DNA from: Spartobacteria bacterium
GTDB taxonomy: Bacteria > Verrucomicrobiota > Verrucomicrobiia > Chthoniobacterales > UBA10450
NCBI GenBank assembly: GCA_003134785.1
Contig: PLCN01000022.1
Span: 62,001-126,000, forward strand
Direction of reading: 5' to 3'
DNA length: 64,000 bases
In this document: in pieces, positions 19,434 through 27,829 of the stretch
How positions within the stretch are numbered: the first letter of the stretch is position 1
How the letters are laid out: the number at the start of each line of letters is the position of its first letter
The notes under the pieces: generated by a model
Database searches by the model: none
What the model was told of the DNA's origin: nothing
Seen by the model: the letters and a program-made list of their open reading frames with translations, nothing else
Made by a program: the position numbers and the translations under genes

Positions 19434-19670
19434 TCAACGGCGAAACGTCTGCGCGGGCTCGGTGGTCGCGGCGGTGTATCCATAACTGGCCAGTTCCGGC
19501 GGCTTCCGGTCGCGAACCGATCGCAGTTCGAATGGCTTGGGACTGGTGCACTCGTCGCACCAGTGGCGCTGCGAACTATCCAGCCGCTTTCGCGTCCCGC
19601 AATTATCGCAAACAAAAACTTCTTTTCTCACCTGCGCCTTGTCTCTACGGCGAGCGGGGCCGCTTGCCAA
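19434..19670 (-). CDS. Small zinc-ribbon protein
   Basis: A 78-residue basic protein with two CxxC pairs (CDNCG at about 22-26 and CDEC at about 38-41), which would form a zinc ribbon. The Lys/Arg-rich start and Pro/Thr-rich tail suggest nucleic-acid or protein binding, but no named family is recognised. It is the strongest coding frame in this stretch because the cysteine spacing is ordered; overlapping frames lack such a pattern. Confidence 0.6.
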   Translation of the reverse strand: MASGPARRRDKAQVRKEVFVCDNCGTRKRLDSSQRHWCDECTSPKPFELRSVRDRKPPELASYGYTAATTEPAQTFRR

Positions 19671-19673
19671 ACT

Positions 19674-19853
19674 CTATTTGCCAAAAACTTTTTTTACGTC
19701 TCCCACTTTTTTCTGGATCTTCCCGCTTACTTTCTCCGCAGTGCCGCGGTCTTGCAGGTTCGGATTGCCAGCGGTCCGGCCCGCCTTTTCCTTAATCGCT
19801 CCCTTAGCCTGCTTCACGCTCCCCTTGATCTTGTCCTTCGTGCTCGACTTCAT
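19674..19853 (-). CDS. CsbD family stress-response protein
   Basis: A 59-residue hydrophilic, Lys-rich protein with the CsbD pattern: KDKIKGSVKQAKGAIKEKAG, then a Gly/Asn turn and GTAEKVSGKIQKKVGDVKK. CsbD proteins are abundant under general stress; their biochemical role is unknown. ATG 19853 begins exactly at the family N-terminus (MKSSTKDK). It lies three bases before the zinc-ribbon frame is reached on the same strand, so the two may share a transcript. Confidence 0.88.
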   Translation of the reverse strand: MKSSTKDKIKGSVKQAKGAIKEKAGRTAGNPNLQDRGTAEKVSGKIQKKVGDVKKVFGK

Positions 19854-19952
19854 ACAAACGAATCGCCGTTCCCACTCATTTGGGACGGGTCGTGCATCAG
19901 TTATCCGTCTCATTCCGGGAATCGAGGCGCACTTGCGCCGACGAGCGGCGCG

Positions 19953-19980
19953 TTGACTTGATTCGGTTTGATTTTACTTT
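19953..19980 (+). promoter_or_regulatory. Possible sigma-70 promoter for the phosphatase-SHMT gene
   Basis: TTGACT at 19953-19958 and TACTTT at 19975-19980 are spaced 16 bp apart and lie about 30 bp before the GTG start at 20011. The -35 box is good and the -10 box is weak. It is the best promoter-like pair in this AT-richer spacer. Confidence 0.35.
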
Positions 19981-20010
19981 GCCAAGCTGGCAACGCGCCG
20001 GCTTTCAACC

Positions 20011-21819
20011 GTGAAAAGCGTCCTCTTCGTTTGTACAGGAAATATTTGCCGGAGCCCGATGGCGGAAGGGCTTTTTCGCCGAATGCTCGGGAATCGGAAG
20101 GACATCGAGGTGGCGTCCGCCGGAGTCCATGCGGTGCGCGGACAGCCGCCCAGCGTGCACGCAATCCATGTCTGCGAACAGGAAGGGGTGGACATCCGCA
20201 CCCTGCGCAGCCAGCCGCTGACCGCGACGCTGATTGATCGCGCGACGCACATTTTCGCGATGACCGGCGCGCATCTCGAGACGATCCACATGCTCTATCC
20301 GCATGGCGCGGAGAAGACCTATCTGCTCCGCGAATTCGAGGAGCCCGGCATGACGGTGTGGCGTGACGTGCCTGATCCGATCGGGTGTAGCCGCGATGTT
20401 TACAGTGTTTGCGCGGCCACCATTAAAAACGCTTTACCGACGGTGCTCACGTTCGTAGAACAAAGTGAACTTGCGGTGCCCGCCAAGTCGCGCGGCAGCG
20501 GAACTTCATCCTACACCATGGCAGATCAGCCCCACGATATCGCGGCCACCTCGGTCCCAATCGCTCCATCCACACCGGCCGGCAGCGGAGGGCTGCGCAA
20601 AGTCGATCCCGAAATTTTTGACGCGATCGTGGCGGAAGAAAAGCGCCAGCGTGAGAACATCGAGTTGATCGCGTCGGAAAATTTCACCAGCCGCGCGGTC
20701 ATGGAAGCGCAGGGCAGCGTGCTGACGAACAAGTACGCCGAAGGTTATCCGGGGAAACGCTGGTATGGCGGTTGCGAGAATGTGGATACGGTCGAGCAGC
20801 TTGCGATCGATCGCGCCAAGCGGCTGTTCGGCGCCGAGCACGCGAATGTGCAGCCGCACAGCGGGTCGCAGGCAAACATGGCCGTCTACTTCGCCGCGAT
20901 TAAGCCCGGCGACAAAATCCTGACCATGAATCTGGCGCATGGCGGTCATCTCACGCACGGACATCCCGCAAATTTCTCCGGCAAATTTTATCAGGTCACG
21001 CATTACGGCGTGGACGCCACGACAGAACTGATCGATTACGACGCACTCGCCAAGCAGGCCGAGGAAGTTCGCCCCGCCATGATCACGGCCGGGGCTTCGG
21101 CTTATCCGCGTATTCTGGATTATCCGCGCCTTCGAAAAATCGCGGATTCAGTCGGCGCGATTCTTTTCATCGACATGGCCCACATCGCGGGCCTGGTCGC
21201 GGGTGGCCAACATCCCAGCCCGATCCCGCACGCGCAATACGTCACGACGACAACGCACAAAAGTTTACGCGGTCCGCGCGGCGGCATTGTTCTTTGCGAG
21301 GCACGATTCGCGAAGGAGATCGACTCGATGTTGTTCCCCGGCATTCAGGGCGGACCGCTCATGCATATCATCGCGGCAAAAGCCGTTTGCTTTCACGAAG
21401 CGCTCCAGCCGCAGTTCCGCGATTATCAGCGGCAAGTCGTGGTGAACGCCAAAGCGCTCGCGGCCGGTTTGAGCAAGCACGGCTATCGGATTGTTTCGGG
21501 CGGCACCGACAATCATCTCATGCTGGTGGACATCCGGCCGAAAGACATCAATGGCCGGCAAGCGCAGGAAATTCTCGATCGCGCTGGCATCACGGTGAAC
21601 AAGAACGCGATCCCGTTCGATACGTTTCCGATTTTCAAGCCGGGCGGGATTCGCATCGGCACCCCGGCGGTGACCACGCGCGGGATGAAAGAAGAAGAGA
21701 TGCTCGAGATCGCCGATTTGATCAATGACGCGCTGAACCGCCGCGATGACGCCGCGGCGTTGGAACAGATTCGCGACAAAGTGCGCGAGCTGACGAGGCG
21801 ATTTCCGCTGCCGTCGTAG
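20011..21819 (+). CDS. glyA: Fusion of low-molecular-weight protein phosphatase and serine hydroxymethyltransferase
   Basis: One uninterrupted frame of 602 residues. Residues 1-150 form a low-molecular-weight tyrosine phosphatase. It has the CX5R loop C8-TGNIC-R14 and a general-acid Asp in DVPDPIG. Residues 151-195 are a Pro/Ser/Ala-rich linker. Residues 196-602 are a complete SHMT (ELIASENF near 218; [10 protein letters not shown] near 284; [10 protein letters not shown] near 387; PLP-binding Lys417 in [11 protein letters not shown]). SHMT converts serine to glycine and loads tetrahydrofolate with a one-carbon unit. An ATG at 20518 (Met170) could start a separate SHMT. Start is GTG 20011. 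In Bacillus subtilis ywlE (same phosphatase family) and glyA are near neighbours, which makes a fusion plausible. Confidence 0.93.
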   Translation: MKSVLFVCTGNICRSPMAEGLFRRMLGNRKDIEVASAGVHAVRGQPPSVHAIHVCEQEGVDIRTLRSQPLTATLIDRATHIFAMTGAHLETIHMLYPHGAEKTYLLREFEEPGMTVWRDVPDPIGCSRDVYSVCAATIKNALPTVLTFVEQSELAVPAKSRGSGTSSYTMADQPHDIAATSVPIAPSTPAGSGGLRKVDPEIFDAIVAEEKRQRENIELIASENFTSRAVMEAQGSVLTNKYAEGYPGKRWYGGCENVDTVEQLAIDRAKRLFGAEHANVQPHSGSQANMAVYFAAIKPGDKILTMNLAHGGHLTHGHPANFSGKFYQVTHYGVDATTELIDYDALAKQAEEVRPAMITAGASAYPRILDYPRLRKIADSVGAILFIDMAHIAGLVAGGQHPSPIPHAQYVTTTTHKSLRGPRGGIVLCEARFAKEIDSMLFPGIQGGPLMHIIAAKAVCFHEALQPQFRDYQRQVVVNAKALAAGLSKHGYRIVSGGTDNHLMLVDIRPKDINGRQAQEILDRAGITVNKNAIPFDTFPIFKPGGIRIGTPAVTTRGMKEEEMLEIADLINDALNRRDDAAALEQIRDKVRELTRRFPLPS

Positions 21820-21838
21820 AAGCGTCTCATCGTCGGAA

Positions 21839-22042
21839 ATGAAGACGACAAAAACTGTGGGTAAGCGCAACCCGCCGCAAACGCCGGCGGAATTTCATGC
21901 CTTGGGAGCAACCTTGGATCGCGAAATCATTTCGCTCCGCGCGTCTCCCCGCGAACGTTTCATTTTCAAGGCGCGCACCTGGGACGAACTGGAGCATTTT
22001 CAAGCGCAGCGCTTGCTGGCGCGACAGCGGGCTGCCCAGTAG
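21839..22042 (+). CDS. Hypothetical small protein upstream of a decayed nucleotidyltransferase
   Basis: A 67-residue charged protein (start MKTTKTVGKRN; includes DREIISLRASPRERF and WDELEHFQAQRL). No family is recognised. It ends two bases before the ATG of a broken nucleotidyltransferase frame, an arrangement typical of two-gene modules in which a small protein precedes a nucleotidyltransferase. It could be the surviving half of such a toxin-antitoxin-like pair (inference). Confidence 0.6.
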   Translation: MKTTKTVGKRNPPQTPAEFHALGATLDREIISLRASPRERFIFKARTWDELEHFQAQRLLARQRAAQ

Positions 22043-22044
22043 CG

Positions 22045-22489
22045 ATGAGCGAGCAGGCGCCGCTGTTGCGCGTTTGCTTGCTGCTGAATCGACATAACGT
22101 CCGCTAGCTTGTCGTCAGCGCGCGCGTGTTGGCTGCACGGTTATGTTCGCGCCACCATAGATGTGGACATTTTGGTTCCGGAGGATCTGGCAAATCACAC
22201 ACGCATTATCGCCGCCCTTTCCGAGCTCCAAGATCACGCCGCAACGGAGCTCATTCCGCAGGATTTTGTTGATAACGTCGTCGTGAAAAGTCGCCGACGA
22301 AGTGGAAGTCAATGTCAGCACACGCGCTTGGAAGGTCACTTATGCCGACGCCCTTGGCCCATCGTTGAAAACCACCATCTAGGATGTGGAAATACCGTAT
22401 CTGGATTTGAAACATTGATTGCGAGCAAGCGCACTCAGCGCGGCCAGGATCAAGTGGATGTGCAACGCCTGTTGTCTCTTGATCGGTAA
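22045..22489 (+). pseudogene. Decayed nucleotidyltransferase (AbiEii/MNT-like)
   Basis: Pieces of one protein are spread over three frames. ATG 22045 gives LLLNRHNVR, then TAG (22105) where an aromatic residue would be expected. The text continues after a frameshift as ACWLHGYVRATIDVDILV, the classic N-terminal block of this nucleotidyltransferase superfamily (DxD motif). A second frameshift near 22283 moves to VADEVEVNVSTRAWKVTYAD, followed by another stop. A last in-frame piece, IASKRTQRGQDQVDVQRLL, restores the usual C-terminal helix. At least one nonsense and two frameshift events make function very unlikely. Confidence 0.75.
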
Positions 22490-22531
22490 GAGAGGGGCGA
22501 CCCGCAAGTTCTCATTGGAAGCGATGAAGAG

Positions 22532-22549
22532 GGCGGTTTGTAAACCGCC
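22532..22549. terminator. 18-bp palindrome GGCGGTTTGTAAACCGCC
   Basis: A perfect 8-bp stem with a two-base centre, sitting between the nucleotidyltransferase remnant and zwf. It is the inner palindrome of a TGTAG-type element without the tips, so it is probably a fragment. It might act as a hairpin in the leader of zwf. Confidence 0.4.
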
Positions 22550-22620
22550 GCTGCTTGGCGCGGAAATTTTCCTCTTACCTAATCGGCGCGAATCTGCCTA
22601 ATCTGCGCATCACTCGCGCA

Positions 22621-24168
22621 ATGACTAAAGCATCCGAAACTTCACAGATGAATCCACTCCGCGAAGGTTTGGCCACGCGGTCCGTCCCGCAGGCCTGCAC
22701 CGTTGTCATTTTTGGCGCGACGGGCGATTTGACCATGCGGAAACTGATTCCCGCGATCTATAACCTAGCGGCCGATGGCGAATTGCCGCCCGCAGTCACC
22801 GTGGTCGGCTTCGCGCGTCGCCCAAAAACGGATGAGGAATTCCGCAAGGAACAAGAAGAGGCCACGCGAAAATTCTCGCGCCAGACGGTGCGGGACGAAA
22901 TCTGGAATGGATTCGCTCAAGCGCTTTTCTATCACCAGAGCGAATTCCATGATGCGGCCGGCTACAAAAGCCTGGCGGAGCGGCTCGAGAAAATCGATCG
23001 CGAACGCGGCACCGGTGGCAATCGTCTTTTCTACCTCGCGGTCGCGCCGGATCAATTCGAACCGATTGTGAAGAACCTGAAAGAGGCCGGCTTGAACAAA
23101 GCGCGCGAGGGAAGCTGGGCTCGAGTGATTGTCGAGAAGCCGTTCGGCACCGACCTCGCCTCCGCCCGCGAGCTGAACCAGATCGTTCACCACGCCTTTG
23201 CCGAGGATCAAACTTACCGGATCGATCACTTCCTCGGCAAAGAAACGGCCCAAAACATTCTCGTCCTCCGGTTCGCGAACGCAATATTCGAACCGCTCTG
23301 GAATTCTCGCTACCTCGATCACATCCAGATCACCGCCGCTGAAACACTCGGCGTGGAAAACCGCGCCGGCTATTACGAAGGCGCGGGCGCGTTGCGCGAC
23401 ATGGTGCAGAACCATTTGCTCCAGCTTCTTTGCCTCGTCGCCATGGAGCCGCCGACGGATCTCGGCGCGGATAGCATCCGCGATGAGAAGGTAAAAATTG
23501 TGCGATCGCTCCGGCGCATGACGCGCGAAGCGATCGTAGAGAATGTCGTTCGCGGCCAATACGCCGAGGGCGCCATCAACGGAAAACCGGTTCCCGGTTA
23601 CCGAAGCGAGAAAGGCGTGAAGCCGGATTCCAAGACCGAGACGTTCGTCGCCTTACGGGTGCGAGTCGATGACTGGCGCCTCGCGGACGTGCCCATTTAC
23701 ATTCGCGTTGGCAAGCGGCTGCCGAAATCGGGCACGGAGATTTCCGTCCATTTCAAAAAAGCGCCGCAGGTTTTGTTCAACAAGGAATCCGTCTCGCTCG
23801 ATCAAAACGTTCTCGTGATTCGCATTCAGCCGGACGAAGGAATTTCGCTGCGCATGCAGGCGAAAATGCCGGGGACCACTTTTCGGATCGAGCCGGTAAA
23901 GATGGATTTCCACTACGGCACTTCTTTCGGCAAAGCGAGTCCGGAAGCCTACGAGCGGCTGCTGCTCGATGCGATGAGCGGCGATGCCACGCTCTTCGCG
24001 CGCCGCGACGAAGTGGAAGAGGCGTGGGCTTTCATCGACCCGCTCGAAGAAGCGTGGGTGGCGAAAGAAAATCAGCCGGGATTGTTCGAATACCCCGCCG
24101 GGTCCTGGGGGCCGGAGGAAGCGGACGAGCTGCTCGCGCGCGATGGCCGCGCTTGGCGGAGGTTATGA
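22621..24168 (+). CDS. zwf: Glucose-6-phosphate 1-dehydrogenase
   Basis: A 515-residue enzyme that oxidises glucose 6-phosphate with NAD(P)+ at the entry of the oxidative pentose phosphate pathway. The dinucleotide-binding motif FGATGDLTMRK is near residue 30. The substrate-binding motif RIDHFLGKE is near 199. The EKPFG and FRIEPVKMDFHY segments are typical. ATG 22621 is chosen because the upstream frame reads through the repeat-like leader. The gene is followed after 180 bp by opcA, its assembly factor, so the pair is a functional unit. Confidence 0.97.
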   Translation: MTKASETSQMNPLREGLATRSVPQACTVVIFGATGDLTMRKLIPAIYNLAADGELPPAVTVVGFARRPKTDEEFRKEQEEATRKFSRQTVRDEIWNGFAQALFYHQSEFHDAAGYKSLAERLEKIDRERGTGGNRLFYLAVAPDQFEPIVKNLKEAGLNKAREGSWARVIVEKPFGTDLASARELNQIVHHAFAEDQTYRIDHFLGKETAQNILVLRFANAIFEPLWNSRYLDHIQITAAETLGVENRAGYYEGAGALRDMVQNHLLQLLCLVAMEPPTDLGADSIRDEKVKIVRSLRRMTREAIVENVVRGQYAEGAINGKPVPGYRSEKGVKPDSKTETFVALRVRVDDWRLADVPIYIRVGKRLPKSGTEISVHFKKAPQVLFNKESVSLDQNVLVIRIQPDEGISLRMQAKMPGTTFRIEPVKMDFHYGTSFGKASPEAYERLLLDAMSGDATLFARRDEVEEAWAFIDPLEEAWVAKENQPGLFEYPAGSWGPEEADELLARDGRAWRRL

Positions 24169-24184
24169 TTGCGATGGATCCTGC

Positions 24185-24335
24185 GGGTAGCGCACGCGTC
24201 TCGCGTGCTGGCGATGGTGTCCTCGCCATCGCGGACTTTTCTTTGGCACCGCGGCCTGCGCAGCGCGATTCGTTCCCAACAAAAGAATGTTTCGGCGAAA
24301 CGCCGAAACCAACGCGCGAGACGCGCGCGCTACCC
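24185..24335. repeat. Large inverted-repeat element between zwf and opcA
   Basis: The tips GGGTAGCGCACGCGTCTCGCG (from 24185) and the matching CGCGAGACGCGCGCGCTACCC (to 24335) form imperfect inverted repeats. Internal palindromes GGCGATGG...CCTCGCCATCGC and TTTCGGCGAAACGCCGAAA lie between them. It fills nearly all of the zwf-opcA spacer and will fold strongly in RNA; it could separate expression of the two genes. Confidence 0.75.
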
Positions 24336-24348
24336 GATCAAATAACCG

Positions 24349-25404
24349 ATGCCTGCGGCAACTAAAACATTCGCCCCAGGCATGCCGGTCGAGATCGGGA
24401 AGATCGATCGCGAGCTGAAAAAGCTTTGGGCCGAAGCCGGCGGCGCGATGACGCGGGCATCGCTGATTAATCTCGCGATCTATAGCGAAGCGCCTGGCTC
24501 GCTTCCTCAGAATACCGAAATTATTTTCAAAATTACCGAGGACCATGCGTGCCGCGCCATTGTCATCGGCGCGAATCCGGGCGCGCCCGAGAATCGAGTG
24601 GAAGCATGGATCAGCGCGCATTGCCATGTAAGTCGTGCTGGGAGCAAGCAAATCTGTTCCGAGCAGCTTTCGTTTTTGCTCGAAGGGCCTTCCGCGAAAC
24701 TGCTGCCGAACATCGTTTTTTCCCAGCTCGATTCCGACCTGCCTCTCTATCTTTGGTGGCAAGGTGAATTCCACCATCCGATGGATGCGCAACTTTGGGC
24801 CTGGGTCGATCGCGTCATCTACGACAGCCAGGCCTGGAGTAATTTCGGAACGCAACTGGGACGGGTTGAAGCCGCACAGGCGGAAGCAAAGCAGCGCATC
24901 GTCCTGTGCGATCTCAATTGGACTCGCCTCGTTCAGTTCCGTCTGGCGCTGGCGCAATTCTTCGATCATCCGAGCTCGCATCACCGCTTCAATGAAATCG
25001 AAAGCGTCGAGATCGATTTCGCGCCGGGATATCGCTCGACGGCGATGCTCCTCGCGGGCTGGCTGGCCTCGCAACTTCGCTGGACGCTGGAAAAGGATTC
25101 GAACGGCAACTCGTTGGTTTTTCGCAATCAGGCGGCAAGAGAGATTCGCGTGAACTCGCAGGAAAAGGCGGGCGAACCGATCAGTCGCGTTGGGTTGAAA
25201 TGCAACTCGATCGAATATCGCGTGACGCACGCTCCAAAGGCCGACCTGCTCAAGGTGACCGTGGAAGGATCAAACGCTGAACGAAAGTGTTTAATGCCGG
25301 CTGGTAGCAACGATCCAGTGCGGCTGATGAGCGAGGAGTTGATGCGCGGAGGACCTCACAGCGTTTATCTCCGCTCGATGAATGCCGTGCGGAATCTTCT
25401 GTAG
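24349..25404 (+). CDS. opcA: Glucose-6-phosphate dehydrogenase assembly protein OpcA
   Basis: A 351-residue protein matching OpcA. It has an N-terminal segment with VEIGKIDRELKKLW and a central DLPLYLWWQGEF block. Its conserved DLNWTRLVQFRLALAQFFD helix is also diagnostic. In cyanobacteria OpcA is needed for oligomerisation and redox control of Zwf; the same role is inferred here from its position right after zwf. Its TAG stop (25402-25404) lies in the tip of the following TGTAG palindrome. Confidence 0.9.
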   Translation: MPAATKTFAPGMPVEIGKIDRELKKLWAEAGGAMTRASLINLAIYSEAPGSLPQNTEIIFKITEDHACRAIVIGANPGAPENRVEAWISAHCHVSRAGSKQICSEQLSFLLEGPSAKLLPNIVFSQLDSDLPLYLWWQGEFHHPMDAQLWAWVDRVIYDSQAWSNFGTQLGRVEAAQAEAKQRIVLCDLNWTRLVQFRLALAQFFDHPSSHHRFNEIESVEIDFAPGYRSTAMLLAGWLASQLRWTLEKDSNGNSLVFRNQAAREIRVNSQEKAGEPISRVGLKCNSIEYRVTHAPKADLLKVTVEGSNAERKCLMPAGSNDPVRLMSEELMRGGPHSVYLRSMNAVRNLL

Positions 25405-25478
25405 CAGCGGCCTATGACCGCCGAGTGATGCCTGACGCGAAGTGAAAAACGTTCGGCGGTCATAGACCGCCGCTACAA
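25400..25478. repeat. TGTAG...CTACA palindrome providing stop codons to two convergent genes
   Basis: The left tip TGTAGCAGCGGCC and right tip GACCGCCGCTACA are imperfect inverted repeats around inner GGTC-type stems. The left tip contains the TAG of opcA, and the right tip, read on the other strand, contains the TAG of the convergent radical SAM gene. With genes ending in both arms, it is well placed as a bidirectional terminator (inference). Confidence 0.85.
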
Positions 25479-26936
25479 AGAAAAATCTTTCCGCTCCAAC
25501 GCAACCGTTTCTTCGCGACTGAAAACCTGTGGCTGCTTCAGCAGCTCCGGATCATTCAGCCGGCTGTCGTAAACCTCGGACCACGTCTGTTGATTCATTG
25601 AGCACATCGGCACGGCCACCCATTCGCCATTTCGTTTCACTGCGCCCTTAAAGACGCACGAATCAAGACGAGCGCGCACGATCGGATCCGTGTCGGCTTG
25701 CGCCACTTGCGCCGCGTCCATGAAATTGTGCATGCCAACGCCGAGCGTGTGCACGCGTCCGCGCAGCAGCGAACGGAAAATTTCCGGCGGCGCTTTCCGT
25801 GAAGTGACGTAGCGCAAAATCTTGAAAACAAGTTTGGCGGCGAGCACCGGGTGCTGAAACAAAACTCCCGCCAGCCGATAGGGCGGCGTGCCGGCATCAT
25901 CATTCACGAGCGAGAGACCGCCGATCTTCCGCAGCACTTCTCCGAGGAGCGAATCGAATTTCTTGTCGTCCGGCAGGAGTGGAAAGATTTTTCCTGAAGG
26001 CCGCGCGATCAGCAGCGACGCCCAACTGTTGCAATCGGGGTGGCCGAAAATCGAAACGTCGCGACGCAAGGGCAAGCCAACGCCTTCACAAATTTTTTCC
26101 CACACATCGGCTGAGGTGATGGGGCGCTGGGAAAAGATCGTGCGGCCGGTGTCGGCTTCGGGTTGGAAACTGAGCATGCGCCAGATGTAACTCCGAGTCG
26201 GATCGGCCAGATACCAGCGGATCACTTCCGGCACGTCGTCGATGTTGCGGCGGGTGACGGTGAAACTCAGCGCGTACTCCAAAAGCAGCCCGGTCTTTTC
26301 GCGCACGCGCAGGGCAAGATCCGTGAAAGCCTGACGAACCGGATGCAGATCGGCTTCGCATTTGATCCGACCGATCGGGAAACCATGCCGGCCGGCCTGA
26401 GTCATATCAACGTGGACCGAGATCTGGCGCAATCCGCCTTCGACCACGAGCCGCTCGAGAAATTCCGGATGTTCGATCAGCGTTTGTCCGTGCGTCATGA
26501 GCATCGGAATGGAACCAACGGAAACGGCGTAACGCACGATCTCGATCAGCTCGTCGCCGCGTCCCGATTTCCAATACGCATCCGCGACGTCGCCTCCCGT
26601 AATTTGCAGACCGCCACCCGGTCCCTGCAAGCGGCGGTTGGCATCGATCTGTTCCTTCACCTGCGCGAGGGACGGGATCGGAATCTCGTTCGCGTTTTTC
26701 GGGAGATAACAATGCGTGCAATGAAACGAGCAATAACTGGCGCCGAGAGTGAAGCCGCAATGGGTCAGGTGTCGGCCGGAAATCTGATTGTTCGTCCGCA
26801 GCTCAAACGGCAGCGATTCCCAACGCTCCTTCAAGACGCGCGCTTTTTCTTCAGCGATCGGGCGACGAAAAGCATTCCAGCGGGTCCGCCACCGCGGCGG
26901 CGCGCTCATCGGCTGATCGTTCGCGAGTGAAACCAT
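25473..26936 (-). CDS. Radical SAM protein of unknown specificity
   Basis: A 487-residue protein with the radical SAM [4Fe-4S] motif CxxxCxxC (Cys69, Cys73, Cys76; CSFHCTHC). The SAM-binding glycine region follows (GGGLQITGGDV, about 107-117). The C-terminal third has several further cysteines (for example CVFKGAV and CSMNQQ) but no recognised accessory domain. The reaction cannot be named. It starts 10 bp after the DUF547 gene, so they are probably cotranscribed and may act on the same substrate. The stop codon lies in a palindrome tip shared with opcA. Confidence 0.85.
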   Translation of the reverse strand: MVSLANDQPMSAPPRWRTRWNAFRRPIAEEKARVLKERWESLPFELRTNNQISGRHLTHCGFTLGASYCSFHCTHCYLPKNANEIPIPSLAQVKEQIDANRRLQGPGGGLQITGGDVADAYWKSGRGDELIEIVRYAVSVGSIPMLMTHGQTLIEHPEFLERLVVEGGLRQISVHVDMTQAGRHGFPIGRIKCEADLHPVRQAFTDLALRVREKTGLLLEYALSFTVTRRNIDDVPEVIRWYLADPTRSYIWRMLSFQPEADTGRTIFSQRPITSADVWEKICEGVGLPLRRDVSIFGHPDCNSWASLLIARPSGKIFPLLPDDKKFDSLLGEVLRKIGGLSLVNDDAGTPPYRLAGVLFQHPVLAAKLVFKILRYVTSRKAPPEIFRSLLRGRVHTLGVGMHNFMDAAQVAQADTDPIVRARLDSCVFKGAVKRNGEWVAVPMCSMNQQTWSEVYDSRLNDPELLKQPQVFSREETVALERKDFSL

Positions 26937-26946
26937 TTAGCTAAAG

Positions 26947-27678
26947 TTACTTCGCTTCGTTCAAACCCCAATCGTAATCCTGATAGCTGATCTTGGCGTC
27001 GTTCGGGATGGGCGTGCCGCGGCGTTTGTTGATGAAGGCCAGCGCGCCGCCTTCGCCTTTGAAGTCATCCTTGTACCAATCAAAAATTTTCGACAGCTCA
27101 GCCGTTTTGGCCGCCGCATTATACTTCACTCCCCTCTCTGAGTTTACGTATCCCTTCGCGAGTTTCTCGAATTGAGCGTCGAGCTTGTCCGCGGCGAAAG
27201 CTTCCCGGTTGAGGGGAGGGCAACTGCGGCTGGCGCAGTTGAGCGCGAAATGGACCCGCGGCTCGCTGAACTTTGAGCGAATCGTTTCCTTCTCCAGCGC
27301 ATTGAAACTGGTCTGTTGTCCGGCCACCGTGATCCGTTTGCCGGTGAAGAAAGTGAAGAGCACGTCTTTAACGCTCTTGGTCGGATACTTTCCGAGCGCT
27401 TCGTGCAGAATCCAGGCGTTATAGGCGTTGAGGTAGAATGCGAGCTGCTGTTGTTTCCCGAGCGCGGAGACATTTTCTTTCGCGATGCCGTCGACGACGC
27501 TCTGGATCGCCTGAACATCGGCCGCATTGCTTTTCCATTCGGCGTACTTCACTCCACCGGAGGTAACGTATTTGCCGAGGAGCCGATTATAAGTTTCGGA
27601 CCAATTTTGGGCGTGAGAAGTCGCGGCGGCCACGACGCAGAATGCGCCCGCTAAAAGAATACGCAGCGGTAGTTTCAT
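26947..27678 (-). CDS. Secreted DUF547 domain protein
   Basis: A 243-residue protein with a signal peptide (MKLPLRILL to ATSHAQ). The DUF547 core shows FYLNAYNAWILHEAL (about 85-105), VHFALNCASRSCPP (about 145-160) and the C-terminal FDWYKDDF. DUF547 proteins have a papain/transglutaminase-like look with conserved Cys and His, but their activity is not established. ATG 27678 is preferred because a GGAG stands just upstream; GTG 27693 is an alternative. It is upstream of and close to the radical SAM gene. Confidence 0.88.
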   Translation of the reverse strand: MKLPLRILLAGAFCVVAAATSHAQNWSETYNRLLGKYVTSGGVKYAEWKSNAADVQAIQSVVDGIAKENVSALGKQQQLAFYLNAYNAWILHEALGKYPTKSVKDVLFTFFTGKRITVAGQQTSFNALEKETIRSKFSEPRVHFALNCASRSCPPLNREAFAADKLDAQFEKLAKGYVNSERGVKYNAAAKTAELSKIFDWYKDDFKGEGGALAFINKRRGTPIPNDAKISYQDYDWGLNEAK

Positions 27679-27731
27679 ATCTCCATTTCGCACCCAGGAA
27701 ATTGTTAGCGCAAGAGCAAAGTGCGAACGCC

Positions 27732-27829
27732 TGTAGCCGCTTCGCTATGCGAAGCGCGAGTGCCGGCGTCTCGCCTGGCTCGGGTCGAGCGTCGCTCACG
27801 GGAACGCTTCGCATAGCGATGCGGCTACA
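27732..27829. repeat. TGTAG...CTACA element with 25-bp terminal inverted repeats
   Basis: The left arm TGTAGCCGCTTCGCTATGCG continues to GAAGCG and matches the right arm ending GATGCGGCTACA with one mismatch over 25 bp. It lies at the 3' end of the glycosyltransferase, whose TAG stop (27825-27827) is part of the right tip. This is the most symmetrical copy in the window. Confidence 0.87.

Noticed and set aside
22109-22489. Intact 126-residue gene
   Set aside because: Its first part continues a nucleotidyltransferase begun in another frame and its last part is out of frame with the family; best read as a pseudogene.
25400-25478. Insertion-sequence end
   Set aside because: There are terminal inverted repeats but no transposase, and the element is under 100 bp and occurs at many gene ends; a palindromic repeat family fits better.
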